Positions 7,342 to 15,929 are shown, numbered from the stretch's first letter. The stretch is DNA of 64,000 nucleotides from an uncultured Alphaproteobacteria bacterium (GCA_949082785.1 CARVLU010000002.1:62001-126000), one strand, 5' to 3'. Notes: a model not told the origin generated them from the sequence alone. Numbers and translations: made by a program.

Positions 7342-8757
7342 ATGAAGGCCAAAATTATATCATCGTTGTTGATTTCAATGTTTTTAACTTTACCTGTCTT
7401 TGCAACAGATTTAATCCGTGATGCCTGTTACACGACAAAAAAATGTGGTGCCAGAAAAAATCTACAATATTTAGTAGCTTTGGCGGGGGCACAAACCGGG
7501 GCGTTGGCGGGCGTTGAGTCACCCGTGCCGGGCGGCCTGGTAATGGGTGGCGTTGGTGGATATGTTGTCGGCAAAAATCTGGGTGGCAAATTTGCAAAGA
7601 ATTATTCAGCAAATGAATATATTTACTTTGATAATGGTACATGTCTAGAATGTGACACGCATCAAATCGGGGAAAATTATGAATGCCCCAATGGAACAAT
7701 TGTTTTCAACGGCAGTCACGTTTTACAATGCCACACAACAATGACGGGTGATTACTGGGAAGAACGCAGTCTGTCCCCATGTTCAAACAGCCCAATTAAA
7801 AACGTATCTGCAACCGGCACCGAAGTGGAAATCCAGGCAAATATTCGCAAAGAAGTTTATTCCGGCGTAAATGTGTACAGCGGCGACGCCTGTTTATACA
7901 TCAAATGCGCCAATGATGGTACATATAATCAAAGCAAGAATACCTGTGAAAAAAACATCAGCGCGACGCCCGACATGCCCGATCAAAACAATGCTGGCAA
8001 CACCCCCGGTGGCAACGGCGAAGGGACGACATCCGGCTGTATCACCCGTCGGTGCAAGAATCTGACGGGCGCGCAGAAAGCGGAATGCGCGGTGTGCTGT
8101 GCGGTTCCGGCATCTGTGGCCAAATGGAACGGCAGTGCATGCAAATGCGTTGACACGTCCAAGAAATTTGATGTTGCAACCGGCACGTGCCAGGCATCCA
8201 CCACAACCCCGCCAACAAATGTTACCCCGGCCCAACCATCGCAAACATTTGAATGCGATGCCAGCAAATTGGCCCAGTTGGCCCAGTGGCGCATCAAATA
8301 CAGCAAGAATCAGGAACTGGTCGCATTAATTGACACGGTTCTGGCATATTGCCGCGATGCGAACCGCAATGAAATCGTATTCAACAGTTATTATAGCGAA
8401 CTGTTGGCATTAATTGCCCAGATTGATGCAGCGGCGGCGGCGGCCACCACCGCGCAACAGCAACAGGCAGAGATTAACATCCGTATCCGCCGGATACGCA
8501 ATGCGACATCGAACATCCAAACCATGGCGGACGCGTTCAAGGTCAGCAAGTGGAAAAACGAAGAAGGTAATTTCAACACATCACGTTTGGTGTCAGATTC
8601 GGTTGCGGGCGTTGTGTTGGGAACGGCGGGCGGTCTGATTACCAGTAACGTCATTAAAAAGAACCAGGTCAAGGGCGGCTTTGAAGACATCAGTTGCACC
8701 ATCGGCGGCCAGGTTGTGGCGGGCTGGAAAGACGAATTCCGCGTCGGTATCCATTAA
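7342..8757 (+). CDS. exported Cys-containing protein, paralogue 2 of the divergent pair
   Basis: A 471-residue protein. I choose ATG 7342 because GAGGG stands five bases before it; ATGs at 7324 and 7339 sit too far from or too near it. Residues 1-22 are a signal peptide ending LPVFA. A Gly-rich stretch (about 42-73, ALAGVESPVPGGLVMGGVGG) could insert in a membrane and is absent from the paralogue. The CITRRC module and the Ala/Gln plus Gly-rich C-terminal domain are shared with the 5775-7178 protein, the last 118 residues almost without change. No promoter with good -35 and -10 boxes points at this gene in the present arrangement, so it may be silent until the upstream cassette inverts. Function unknown. 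Confidence 0.7.
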   Translation: MKAKIISSLLISMFLTLPVFATDLIRDACYTTKKCGARKNLQYLVALAGAQTGALAGVESPVPGGLVMGGVGGYVVGKNLGGKFAKNYSANEYIYFDNGTCLECDTHQIGENYECPNGTIVFNGSHVLQCHTTMTGDYWEERSLSPCSNSPIKNVSATGTEVEIQANIRKEVYSGVNVYSGDACLYIKCANDGTYNQSKNTCEKNISATPDMPDQNNAGNTPGGNGEGTTSGCITRRCKNLTGAQKAECAVCCAVPASVAKWNGSACKCVDTSKKFDVATGTCQASTTTPPTNVTPAQPSQTFECDASKLAQLAQWRIKYSKNQELVALIDTVLAYCRDANRNEIVFNSYYSELLALIAQIDAAAAAATTAQQQQAEINIRIRRIRNATSNIQTMADAFKVSKWKNEEGNFNTSRLVSDSVAGVVLGTAGGLITSNVIKKNQVKGGFEDISCTIGGQVVAGWKDEFRVGIH

Positions 8758-8772
8758 ATACGAAACCCGAGT
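8401..8772. repeat. 372-bp long inverted repeat, right copy
   Basis: Partner of 5760-6131. Recombination between the two copies would invert about 2.3 kb while leaving both reading frames intact with exchanged 3' ends. Confidence 0.85.
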
Positions 8773-8810
8773 AAAAAACCACCCCGCGGACGCGGGGTGG
8801 TTTTTTATTG
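8773..8810 (+). terminator. intrinsic terminator
   Basis: Stem AACCACCCCGCG / CGCGGGGTGGTT followed by a T run, ending the 7342-8757 transcript. Confidence 0.85.
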
Positions 8811-8857
8811 CAATAAAAATGCCCCATCTGTGTTTTTTGGGGCGCCCTGGCCTGCTG

Positions 8858-10138
8858 TTAACGGCATTCGGCAATCATCTGTTCAATTTCGGCACAAACC
8901 ATCAAATCGGTCTTTTTCAATTTTTCAATCTGGGAAATGGCATACAAAACCGTTGCGTGGTCACGGTCGCCGCATACGCGACCAATTTCCGTCAGCGACA
9001 ATTTCGTCGCAGATTTCAATGCGGTCATCATGATTTGACGGGCGCGAACCAATGTGCGGCTGCGGCCAGAACCACAAACAGCGTCATAGGAAACACCCAT
9101 TTTTTCGCACATGGATTTAACCATCGCCAACGGTGTCTTGGCACGTTGCAACGTATCGGCCAGCAAACGCTGTGCAACCGTCATGTCAACGCGCGCGCCC
9201 ATCAATTCGGCATATGTTTTGATTTTCATCGCAACACCCGCCACCAGATGGCCATCGGACGCCACGCGATCGGCCAGCGCATCCGCCACATCCATTTCAA
9301 CACCCGCACGTGTCAGCATCACGCGTTTGACGTGACGGGACGGCGCCGCAACGTCCGCGACCAGACCGGACGCCATCAAAGACTGTGCACGACGGTCAAA
9401 ACCCGTCAGACCCGCCGGCGCCGCGTTCGCCGTCAAAACAATGTTCTTGCCCGCGGCGCGCAAATCCATAATCAGTTGAATAAATTCTTCGGTGGTGGCA
9501 CGTTTGCCCGCCAACGCGTGCACATCGTCCAGGATGAATGTGTCACATTTGCGGCAAAAATCCTTGAACGCAAAGATGGAATGTTCGCGCAGGCTGCGTG
9601 CGAATTCCGCAACAAACTGGCCGCCCGTCATCATCAGTGTACGACCCGCGGCCGCCGAATTGATGCAACCCGCCAACAAGCTTTTGCCACAACCGGCCGG
9701 GCCATAGATATACAGCGGGGAAAAAGAAACCGCACCCGCCGCCAATTTTTTGCACGCCGATACGACGAACGCATTTTCATCCGATGTGACAAAGGCATCG
9801 AATTCAGCATGCGCGGCCGGTGCAATTGGTGCCGGTGCAAATGTTTGAACGCGGTTGTCGTTCGACGGCGCCGCGGCCAGAACCATGTTTGCCCCGCGCA
9901 CCGCCACGTTCAGCGCCAATCCGAATTGCGCGGCCACATCGCCCAGAACGTTTGCATAAACACTGTTAATGAAATCAGCGGAAAATTGATTATGCGCCGT
10001 CAGTGTCAGGCAGCCCGATTCCACAGCAAAATTCAGGGGCGCAATCCAAGAAGCAAAACTGGCGGAATCCATTTTTTCAGCAATTGCCATTTTGATGGAT
10101 TCGACGTTTACTTTTTGTTTTGTTGCCGCTGCCTGCAT
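8858..10138 (-). CDS. dnaA: chromosomal replication initiator DnaA
   Basis: AAA+ ATPase that binds DnaA boxes and melts oriC. At 426 residues it is on the short side because the linker between domains I and III is small. The start at 10138 follows AAAGGAG. Walker A is GPAGCGKS (about 145-152); Walker B is FILDDVHAL (about 200-208). Domain IV at the end has the DnaA signature helix (CGDRDHATVLYAISQI, about 388-403) that contacts the box. Domain I is recognisable but divergent. Expression is probably monocistronic or downstream of dprA, which ends 330 bp upstream. Confidence 0.95.
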   Translation of the reverse strand: MQAAATKQKVNVESIKMAIAEKMDSASFASWIAPLNFAVESGCLTLTAHNQFSADFINSVYANVLGDVAAQFGLALNVAVRGANMVLAAAPSNDNRVQTFAPAPIAPAAHAEFDAFVTSDENAFVVSACKKLAAGAVSFSPLYIYGPAGCGKSLLAGCINSAAAGRTLMMTGGQFVAEFARSLREHSIFAFKDFCRKCDTFILDDVHALAGKRATTEEFIQLIMDLRAAGKNIVLTANAAPAGLTGFDRRAQSLMASGLVADVAAPSRHVKRVMLTRAGVEMDVADALADRVASDGHLVAGVAMKIKTYAELMGARVDMTVAQRLLADTLQRAKTPLAMVKSMCEKMGVSYDAVCGSGRSRTLVRARQIMMTALKSATKLSLTEIGRVCGDRDHATVLYAISQIEKLKKTDLMVCAEIEQMIAECR

Positions 10139-10467
10139 GCTGTTTCTCCTTTCCTTCCCTAAAAGAGTTTCCTGCCCGCACAAGAGTGTAAAAACCACCT
10201 GCACATAAACGCTAAATTCTATTTATCCCGCGGATTTCCGACCCAGATTCATAAAATTTAATGTTTATCGCCCTACTACTTTTTCTTCTCTCTCGCGCTT
10301 GTTTTGATTGATTGCTCAATCGTTTGGATACGTCCGTTAGGGTATAAGATTAATTTCTATTTGCAACCGAATGTTAAACGATTTTTGAACATTTATTTTT
10401 TGACACCGATTCGGATTTTCGCCTGATTTCTGCGCCTTGTATATACATTGTATAGACACGAAAAGAA
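10139..10467. other. AT-rich intergenic region upstream of dnaA
   Basis: About 330 bp without a convincing gene. It is AT-rich with pyrimidine-rich stretches. I looked for DnaA boxes (TTATNCACA) and found only poor relatives such as TTATCCCGC and TTATCGCCC, so I do not call an origin. It probably holds the dnaA promoter and a long 5' UTR; no promoter with good spacing stands out. Confidence 0.4.
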
Positions 10468-11481
10468 TCATATGCGGACATATCCGCCATCTACTTTTCG
10501 CACCAAACCCTGCAATTCCAAGACAACCAATTCACGTTTGATTTCCGAAATGCTTTTTTTGACAACATCTGACAATACAGATTCAGACAAAGGAATCATT
10601 CCCAACCGGTCCAAAAGAATATTTTCCGATGTCACATTTTTTTCATTTTTTATTTTTGGGGCCGCATTCCCATCAAAAAAATCCGATATGCCGGTACAGA
10701 TTGTGGCATGACCGTCACGAATTAAACTGTTTGGGCCGGCCGCGCGCGCATCGGATGGATGGGACGGGACCGCGAAAACCGGGCGATTGGATTCAATTGC
10801 GAATCGTGCGGTGGTCATACTGCCCGATTTCATGTCTGCTTCGCCCACAATCAGTTTATCACAAATGCCGGCCACCCAGCGGTTGCGCTGTACAAAATTA
10901 TTGGCGGTGGGCGCGAATCCCACGGGCATTTCACTGATGACGACGCCCCGGTCCACGATATCCCAATACAAAGATTCGTTTTCAACCGGCCAGATATAAT
11001 CCACCCCGCCGGCCAAAACGGCGATTGTCTGGGCATCGCCCCCCGCCCGCAGTGCCCCACGGTGCGCGGCCGTGTCGGTCCCCATCGCCATGCCGGATGC
11101 GACCGCATAACCGCGGGCGGCAAATTCACGGGCCAAATCGGCCATAAATGTCATTCCGGCCGCCGTTGCGTGACGTGTGCCGACAATTGCGACCGCGCAG
11201 CGCGACAGTGTGTCTATATTGCCGCGGGCCGTAATCACCGGGGGATGAATTTTTATCATCCGCAGGGACGCCGGATAACGCGGATCATCGTCACATATAT
11301 AATGTATGTTCATTTGTGCCGCGCGGTCCATTTCGCGGCGAACACTGTCCGCGACATCTTCGTTTGGCGCGGCGGCACAGGCCGCGGCGGCGCTGCCGAA
11401 TTGCCGAATCAATTGGGCATATTTGGCGGGCCCAATTCCGGGCGTGCGAATAAGACATAATTTATGAAACAATTCAGACAT
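10468..11481 (-). CDS. dprA: DNA processing protein DprA (RecA loader in transformation)
   Basis: Binds incoming single-stranded DNA and loads RecA during natural transformation. From ATG 11481 it is 337 residues. An N-terminal helix-hairpin-like segment (IRTPGIGPAKYAQLIRQFG) is followed by the Rossmann-like DprA domain with VAIVGTRHATAAG, ASGMAMGTDTAAHRGAL, TIAVLAGGVDYIWP, ISEMPVGFAP, RNRWVAGICDKLIVGEA and SGSMTTARFAIESNRPVFAVP. The C-terminal 55 residues form a winged helix (SISEIKRELVVLELQGLV). No other competence gene is nearby. Confidence 0.93.
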   Translation of the reverse strand: MSELFHKLCLIRTPGIGPAKYAQLIRQFGSAAAACAAAPNEDVADSVRREMDRAAQMNIHYICDDDPRYPASLRMIKIHPPVITARGNIDTLSRCAVAIVGTRHATAAGMTFMADLAREFAARGYAVASGMAMGTDTAAHRGALRAGGDAQTIAVLAGGVDYIWPVENESLYWDIVDRGVVISEMPVGFAPTANNFVQRNRWVAGICDKLIVGEADMKSGSMTTARFAIESNRPVFAVPSHPSDARAAGPNSLIRDGHATICTGISDFFDGNAAPKIKNEKNVTSENILLDRLGMIPLSESVLSDVVKKSISEIKRELVVLELQGLVRKVDGGYVRI

Positions 11482-11538
11482 GATGCCACTATACGAAATT
11501 ATTCCGCCCCGACACAATACATATATATGTCGGGCGCA

Positions 11539-11563
11539 TAAAAAAACGCCCCGTGGGGCGTTT
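11539..11563 (-). terminator. intrinsic terminator
   Basis: Minus-strand stem AAACGCCCC / GGGGCGTTT followed by a T run, just after the 11566 stop codon. Confidence 0.8.
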
Positions 11564-11565
11564 GA

Positions 11566-12417
11566 TTACTGTACCAGGCCGAATGCGTATTCCCAGTTTG
11601 TACATTCACTGGGGACATCCATGTTATAGTTGGCCCAATCGGTATTCTGGCAATCACGCTTAATAACACGCAACTGGTCCATAAAGTTATTATACTGTGT
11701 CGGGCTGTCTTTTTTCAGCACGGCCAACTGCGAACGCAGTAACCCCAGCGGGTCATTCCGTTCCAGGTCTTTCTGTCCTTCGACCTTGCCCCCGATTAAG
11801 CGGTTGCCAAACAATTCCATCGCGCCGACACCAATGCCCGCACCACCAACGGCACCGGCAACGGTTCCCCATGTACGCGCCGTCTTTTTCGCGTCCAGGA
11901 TACGCTGTCTTAATTTTTCTTCGTTTGCCCAGTCACCGCATGTAATTGCGCGCCCCATTTCAAAATAGACGGGCTGAATATCAGAAACGCTGACCTTGGC
12001 ATCGTCGGATTTCAGTTCAACCTTTACAAAGCAAACGTTGTTTTCAGGATTTTCGGTATCTTCGACCATGGACGCATAGTTGCCGGTATTGCTGTACTTG
12101 GACGCCCAGACAAATGTATTACCAATGCCGATGTTGTTGTTCAGACATGCGGCCTTTTCCTTTTCCCGGTTATCGGGTTTGGGTTCTGTGGGCTGGGGCG
12201 TGGGGATGTCCGGTTCGACGCGAACGCTGGATTTATCGACAACGGGCGCAGCGGACGTAGTTGTCGCCATCATGGTCAATTGGTTGGTCGATGCGGTTGC
12301 ACGCGGGGCCGGCGCCATTTGGGCGGCCATTGTACGGCGTCCCTGGCCCGCCGGGGTCAACGCCATTGCCGGCATCGTCACCAGGCATGCGGTCATTAAA
12401 CAGACAAAATTCTTCAT
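11566..12417 (-). CDS. exported protein with Gly-rich C-terminal segment, unknown function
   Basis: A 283-residue protein starting at ATG 12417. Residues 1-20 are a signal peptide (MKNFVCLMTACLVTMPAMAL). A Thr/Ala/Pro-rich low-complexity region follows (to about 85), then a globular part with few Cys. A Gly/Ala-rich stretch (TWGTVAGAVGGAGIGVGAMEL, about 187-207) resembles in position and composition the one in the 5775-7178 and 7342-8757 proteins. An amphipathic helix and the tail CTNWEYAFGLVQ end it. I do not recognise the family; periplasmic or outer-membrane-associated is inferred. A TTGTTT-16-TATAAT pair lies about 20-50 bases upstream. Confidence 0.6.
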   Translation of the reverse strand: MKNFVCLMTACLVTMPAMALTPAGQGRRTMAAQMAPAPRATASTNQLTMMATTTSAAPVVDKSSVRVEPDIPTPQPTEPKPDNREKEKAACLNNNIGIGNTFVWASKYSNTGNYASMVEDTENPENNVCFVKVELKSDDAKVSVSDIQPVYFEMGRAITCGDWANEEKLRQRILDAKKTARTWGTVAGAVGGAGIGVGAMELFGNRLIGGKVEGQKDLERNDPLGLLRSQLAVLKKDSPTQYNNFMDQLRVIKRDCQNTDWANYNMDVPSECTNWEYAFGLVQ

Positions 12418-12477
12418 TCCAATCACCCTACATTCAGATAAGATTATTATACCACAAAAGGCCCCAAAAACAAAGCA

Positions 12478-12512
12478 TAAAAAAAGGGCCGCGAATGCGC
12501 GACCCCAAAAAA
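12478..12512 (-). terminator. intrinsic terminator after plsY
   Basis: Minus-strand stem of GGG..CGCG paired with CGCG.CCC around a CATT loop, followed by seven T. Confidence 0.75.
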
Positions 12513-13100
12513 TTATTTTTTCCATTTCCAAACGATTTTGGATTCGGTTCCCGACATCAGACGGCGGATATTTTCCCGATGCCGCCACAGGCACAGCGCC
12601 GAAATCGCGACAAACGCCCAACCGATGCCGTTTGCAATCCCAAATCCCAACACCGGCAGAACCAAGAACCCAACAATCGCCCCGGCCGACGAATACCCCG
12701 ACGTCAGCGCCACAATCAGCCATTCAATCCCACAGAACACAAACGACAGCGGGCTGATGGCCAGCAACGCACCGAACATGGACGAATTCCCCTTGCCCCC
12801 GCGGAACCGCAGCCACACCGGATAGCAATGCCCAACGACCGCCATAAATCCGCACCATGCGCCGAACACCGGCCCCGCCAGCCAATTGCCGATAAAAACG
12901 GCCGCGGCGGCCTTGGCCATGTCCAGAATCCAGACCAGCCCCGCCAGACGTAATCCGCCCACGCGCATAACGTTTGTTGCGCCGATATTGCCACTGCCAA
13001 CCCGGCGCAGGTCCCCCTTGCCCGCCAGGCGCGCCACCAACAGTCCGAACGGCACGCTGCCCAGCAAATACGACACAATGATTCCAAAAGCATATATCAT
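12513..13100 (-). CDS. plsY: acyl-phosphate:glycerol-3-phosphate acyltransferase PlsY
   Basis: Integral inner-membrane enzyme that transfers the acyl chain from acyl-phosphate to G3P, the first step of phospholipid synthesis when paired with PlsX. At 195 residues it has the family length. The first periplasmic-side motif GSGNIGATNVMRVGG (about 36-50) follows SYLLGSVPFGLLVARL; RFRGGKGNSSMFGALLA (about 98-114) is the second phosphate-binding motif. Five hydrophobic segments are visible. Transcribed alone toward a terminator; divergent from rpsT. Confidence 0.93.
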   Translation of the reverse strand: MIYAFGIIVSYLLGSVPFGLLVARLAGKGDLRRVGSGNIGATNVMRVGGLRLAGLVWILDMAKAAAAVFIGNWLAGPVFGAWCGFMAVVGHCYPVWLRFRGGKGNSSMFGALLAISPLSFVFCGIEWLIVALTSGYSSAGAIVGFLVLPVLGFGIANGIGWAFVAISALCLWRHRENIRRLMSGTESKIVWKWKK

Positions 13101-13111
13101 TTTATTTTTCC

Positions 13112-13139
13112 TTGATTTTATGTTTGTTTTCTATAAAAT
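13112..13139 (+). promoter_or_regulatory. rpsT promoter
   Basis: TTGATT at 13112-13117, 16-bp spacer, TAAAAT at 13134-13139. Confidence 0.55.
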
Positions 13140-13173
13140 AACAAAAAACGTGACTAAATAAAAGGAAAATAAA

Positions 13174-13434
13174 GTGGCAAATCACAAGTCATCTGAAAAA
13201 AGAATTTTGGTAACTGAAAAGAAAAACGCTGTCAACACCGCCCGTCGCAGCGCGGTTAAAACAGCCACGAAAAAGGCGTTGCAGGCCATCGCATCCGGCG
13301 ACAAAACATCTGCTGTTTCCGCCACACGCGCCGCAGAAAGCAAGATTATGAAATCTGCTGGCAAGGTTATGCCGAAAAAGCGCGCGGCCCGCAAAATTTC
13401 CCGTCTGACCAAGAAAGTCGCCAAAATGGCCTAA
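13174..13434 (+). CDS. rpsT: 30S ribosomal protein S20
   Basis: An 86-residue, Lys/Arg/Ala-rich helical-bundle protein that binds 16S rRNA in the lower body of the small subunit. The N-terminus MANHKSSEKRILVTEKK and the C-terminal RAARKISRLTKKVAKM are typical. It starts with GTG at 13174 behind AAAGGA; GTG/TTG starts are a known feature of rpsT linked to autocontrol. Monocistronic with its own promoter and terminator. Confidence 0.96.
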   Translation: MANHKSSEKRILVTEKKNAVNTARRSAVKTATKKALQAIASGDKTSAVSATRAAESKIMKSAGKVMPKKRAARKISRLTKKVAKMA

Positions 13435-13462
13435 GGTCCGGTATTCAGAAATCCATTGGATT

Positions 13463-13492
13463 AAAAAATCCCGCAAATTGCGGGATTTTTTG
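13463..13492 (+). terminator. rpsT terminator
   Basis: Stem AATCCCGCA / TGCGGGATT followed by a T run. Confidence 0.8.
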
Positions 13493-13500
13493 TTTCATCA

Positions 13501-13615
13501 TTAATCTGGGTGGTTGGGGTGATACGGTCGGGCGCAAATCATAATGCTTGGTGAAAGAGAAAGGTTACATCACGTCTGCGTTCACATTCGTCGCACCACC
13601 AACCACCCAGATTAA
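13501..13615. repeat. 115-bp element bounded by about 21-bp inverted repeats
   Basis: The left end (13501-13521, beginning TTAATCTGGGTGGTTGG) is the reverse complement of the right end (13594-13615) apart from one extra base. The 72-bp centre has no ORF or terminator. It sits between the rpsT terminator and the stop of the 13634 gene. It could be a MITE-like relic, a long hairpin that stabilises the 3' end of the minus-strand mRNA, or a small RNA. Confidence 0.6.
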
Positions 13616-13633
13616 CTGGGAATTTATTTATCC

Positions 13634-15778
13634 TTATTTAATCGTATGATACGTGTTGCCCCCGTAATTGATGTTGACGGCGGTGGCGGCTTTGTTGGCG
13701 CCCAGACTGCCGTAACAAACCTGGTTGCCGACACGGATATGTAATGCGGGACTGGTCTGCTTGGTCGCGTATAACGGGACCGTCACATTGCCCGTGCGAA
13801 TTTTGGTCACGCCCGCCGCGCACATCGCCGCACAGACATATGACGATGTCAGACTGTGACCGGTGTTACAGACCGTGCTGGCCGGGTTATAGGTACAGAC
13901 GGTCGGATAATTTACCCGTGCGACGGTGGGCGGAATGTATCCGTTTGACACACTGCTGTTGCCGCACGATGTCCAGCAAGCCCCACTGCCCCCGGTGGTG
14001 CCGTCGGCGGAATTCGGGTGCGATGACGGACATGCCTTGCATGAATTACCATCCTTGTAATATCCGTTTTTACAGCTGTTGATGGTCAAACTGCACGTGG
14101 ATGCGGCCGCGTTACAACCAACACCCTGGGCATCGGTGCCGGTGGTGCTGGTGGCGCCGTGCGTGCAACTGTGGGCGGATGCGGGACACGTTTGTTGCGT
14201 GCATGCACGCGTGCACGATTTTGTGCACCCCGACGCGGCGGTGGTGCCGGCCGGCGACGTGTATCCCGAATTACATGCGGTGCATGCGCCATTGTTTGCA
14301 TAATAATTTGCATTACATTGCCACGGGCAATTGTTTTCGACCGCATACATGGTCGATGGCGTCCCGCGGCCGGTATATGTGGCGTTGGCCGGTTTGTTGG
14401 TGCACGCACTGCATGCGTTGTACCAACTATTAAAATTCAATGGTTCGGACGCATAATACCCAGTGCGACACCATTCATAATGGGTATAATTGCTGCCACC
14501 GGGGCCATTTGAACATGTTGTTTCATTCATATATTGTGTTCTGGTTTCATCACTGAAATACCAATCACAAATACAATCGGCCGCGCTGGCACCATGATTT
14601 TTATCACTCCAGCTACCACTGGACAGACTGACGATATTGGCGGGTGTTGGTGAACCGGCCTTTACCGTGCTGACACATGTCGCGCGATGCGTGCCGCCGG
14701 TACAATAATTCCCACTGCCGCAATCGGCGCACGACGTGCTGCCGGCGCCACTGCTGCCGTAATATCCGGCCTTGCATGACCATGCGCATGAATTTGTGGT
14801 GGCCGAACCGGTATAATTTGCATTGGCCGGGGCGTTGGTACAGCTGTTGCGGCCATAGCCAGACGCGGGACTGTTCACATTTGAAAATCCGGGACAGTAA
14901 TACCCCGCCGTACATGCCGCGCAACCCGACCCGTTCCAATAATACCCGGCGTTACAGCTGTAACTGTGGCCGCCACCGCTGTTTGTCCATGTGGTGTATG
15001 AACACGTCCCGTAACTGTAATTACCATACGTGTAACCGCCACAGTTGCCCGACCCAGTACAGGCCGACGCACCATTCGTGCCGCCCGCCCCGCCCGTGCG
15101 GTAACATGTCCGCGATTTCGCACGGGACCAACTGCGCGATCCACTGCGCGTTTGATTTTGCTTGTACGAACCGTTGCTGATGTTGACTGTCACAGTCTGA
15201 CTGGTCGCCGTGCACCCACTGCTGTCCGTGCCGGTGTCGGTCCCGCTGTCGGTAAACGACACCGATGTACAACTGGGGCATGATGTCCCACTCAGATACG
15301 AACCACTGGGACATGAACAGCTGTGCAGACCGCCACTGTTTGTCCACGCGGTATATGAACAACTGCCATATGACCAGGAACCATATGTATATCCCCCGCA
15401 ATTCGCACTGCCCGTGCAAGCGGATGCCCCGTTTGTGCCGCCCGCCCCGCCCGTGCGGTAACATGTGCGTGATTTCGTACGCGTGCCGGTGCGCGATCCA
15501 CTGCGAACCTGGTTCTGTTTGCAATATCCACTGGTGACTGTCTGGGATGTTGATGTACACGCACTGCTGTCGGTGGTGGATTCTGTCCCACTGTCGGTAA
15601 ACGATACGGTCGAACACGAAACGCACGCGTTGCCCGCAGATGTCCCGTTTAAATAAAAGCCCGAATTACATGATGTGTATTTTTTATATGTCGGACACGA
15701 ATACCCCGCCGCATAAACCGATGCGGGCACGCAGATGACACACATTGCCGATATCAAACCGACGGTTATTTTATGCAA
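13634..15778 (-). CDS. large secreted cysteine-rich repeat protein, predicted switched OFF
   Basis: Paralogue of the 3582-5618 protein, 714 residues as an open frame. The frame enters through TTG CAT AAA ATA ACC GTC, with no RBS (upstream is CCCCCG) and no N-terminal signal residues before TVGLISAMCVICVPASVYAA. The missing RBS, ATG and codons for MRISGILLNLSYTRK lie next door on the opposite strand (15796 onward). Inverting that segment would join them in frame, so this looks like a phase-OFF gene. The mature part has two tandem copies of a Cys/Ser/Thr/Gly/Tyr block (each with RTCYRTGGAGGTNGASACTG), further GYYxxxxxC modules, and the C-terminal domain shared with its paralogue (CAAMCAAGVTKIRTG to GGNTYHTIK). 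Surface role inferred. Confidence 0.7.
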   Translation of the reverse strand: MHKITVGLISAMCVICVPASVYAAGYSCPTYKKYTSCNSGFYLNGTSAGNACVSCSTVSFTDSGTESTTDSSACTSTSQTVTSGYCKQNQVRSGSRTGTRTKSRTCYRTGGAGGTNGASACTGSANCGGYTYGSWSYGSCSYTAWTNSGGLHSCSCPSGSYLSGTSCPSCTSVSFTDSGTDTGTDSSGCTATSQTVTVNISNGSYKQNQTRSGSRSWSRAKSRTCYRTGGAGGTNGASACTGSGNCGGYTYGNYSYGTCSYTTWTNSGGGHSYSCNAGYYWNGSGCAACTAGYYCPGFSNVNSPASGYGRNSCTNAPANANYTGSATTNSCAWSCKAGYYGSSGAGSTSCADCGSGNYCTGGTHRATCVSTVKAGSPTPANIVSLSSGSWSDKNHGASAADCICDWYFSDETRTQYMNETTCSNGPGGSNYTHYEWCRTGYYASEPLNFNSWYNACSACTNKPANATYTGRGTPSTMYAVENNCPWQCNANYYANNGACTACNSGYTSPAGTTAASGCTKSCTRACTQQTCPASAHSCTHGATSTTGTDAQGVGCNAAASTCSLTINSCKNGYYKDGNSCKACPSSHPNSADGTTGGSGACWTSCGNSSVSNGYIPPTVARVNYPTVCTYNPASTVCNTGHSLTSSYVCAAMCAAGVTKIRTGNVTVPLYATKQTSPALHIRVGNQVCYGSLGANKAATAVNINYGGNTYHTIK

Positions 15779-15861
15779 AACGGGGGATTAAAATAATGCG
15801 GATTTCTGGGATTTTGTTGAATTTATCATACACCAGGAAAATCGTCCCATTGGATTCGGCA
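15746..15861. repeat. invertible start-codon cassette, present in the OFF orientation
   Basis: Arms 15746-15767 and 15840-15861 are imperfect inverted repeats (15 of 22 match; conserved TGCCGA, CAA, GACG and TT). The 72-bp segment between reads, on the plus strand, RBS GGGGG, ATG (15796) and MRISGILLNLSYTRK codons. The same sequence stands in the sense orientation in the paralogue at 5618, yet here the gene runs on the minus strand. A crossover at the arms restores MRISGILLNLSYTRKIVGLISAM with no frameshift. Confidence 0.85.
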
Positions 15862-15887
15862 TGGTTTTATGCGACCCAACGCCCGGT

Positions 15888-15916
15888 ATTATACGGGTTT
15901 GGGTCAAAATTAACAA
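15888..15916 (-). promoter_or_regulatory. promoter of the 13634-15778 gene, outside the invertible segment
   Basis: Minus strand TTGTTA (15911-15916), 17-bp spacer, TATAAT (15888-15893), with the same CAAACCCG before TATAAT as the 5618 gene. Transcription would start upstream of the cassette in either orientation. Confidence 0.7.
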
Positions 15917-15929
15917 CATGTTTTTTCAT

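Noticed and set aside
10139..10467. Possible oriC next to dnaA.
   Set aside because: No repeated DnaA boxes of the TTATNCACA form, no clear 13-mer array; AT-richness alone is weak evidence.
12418..12723. 102-codon upstream extension of the 11566-12417 gene.
   Set aside because: It overlaps the plsY coding region and its terminator; ATG 12417 starts a signal peptide.
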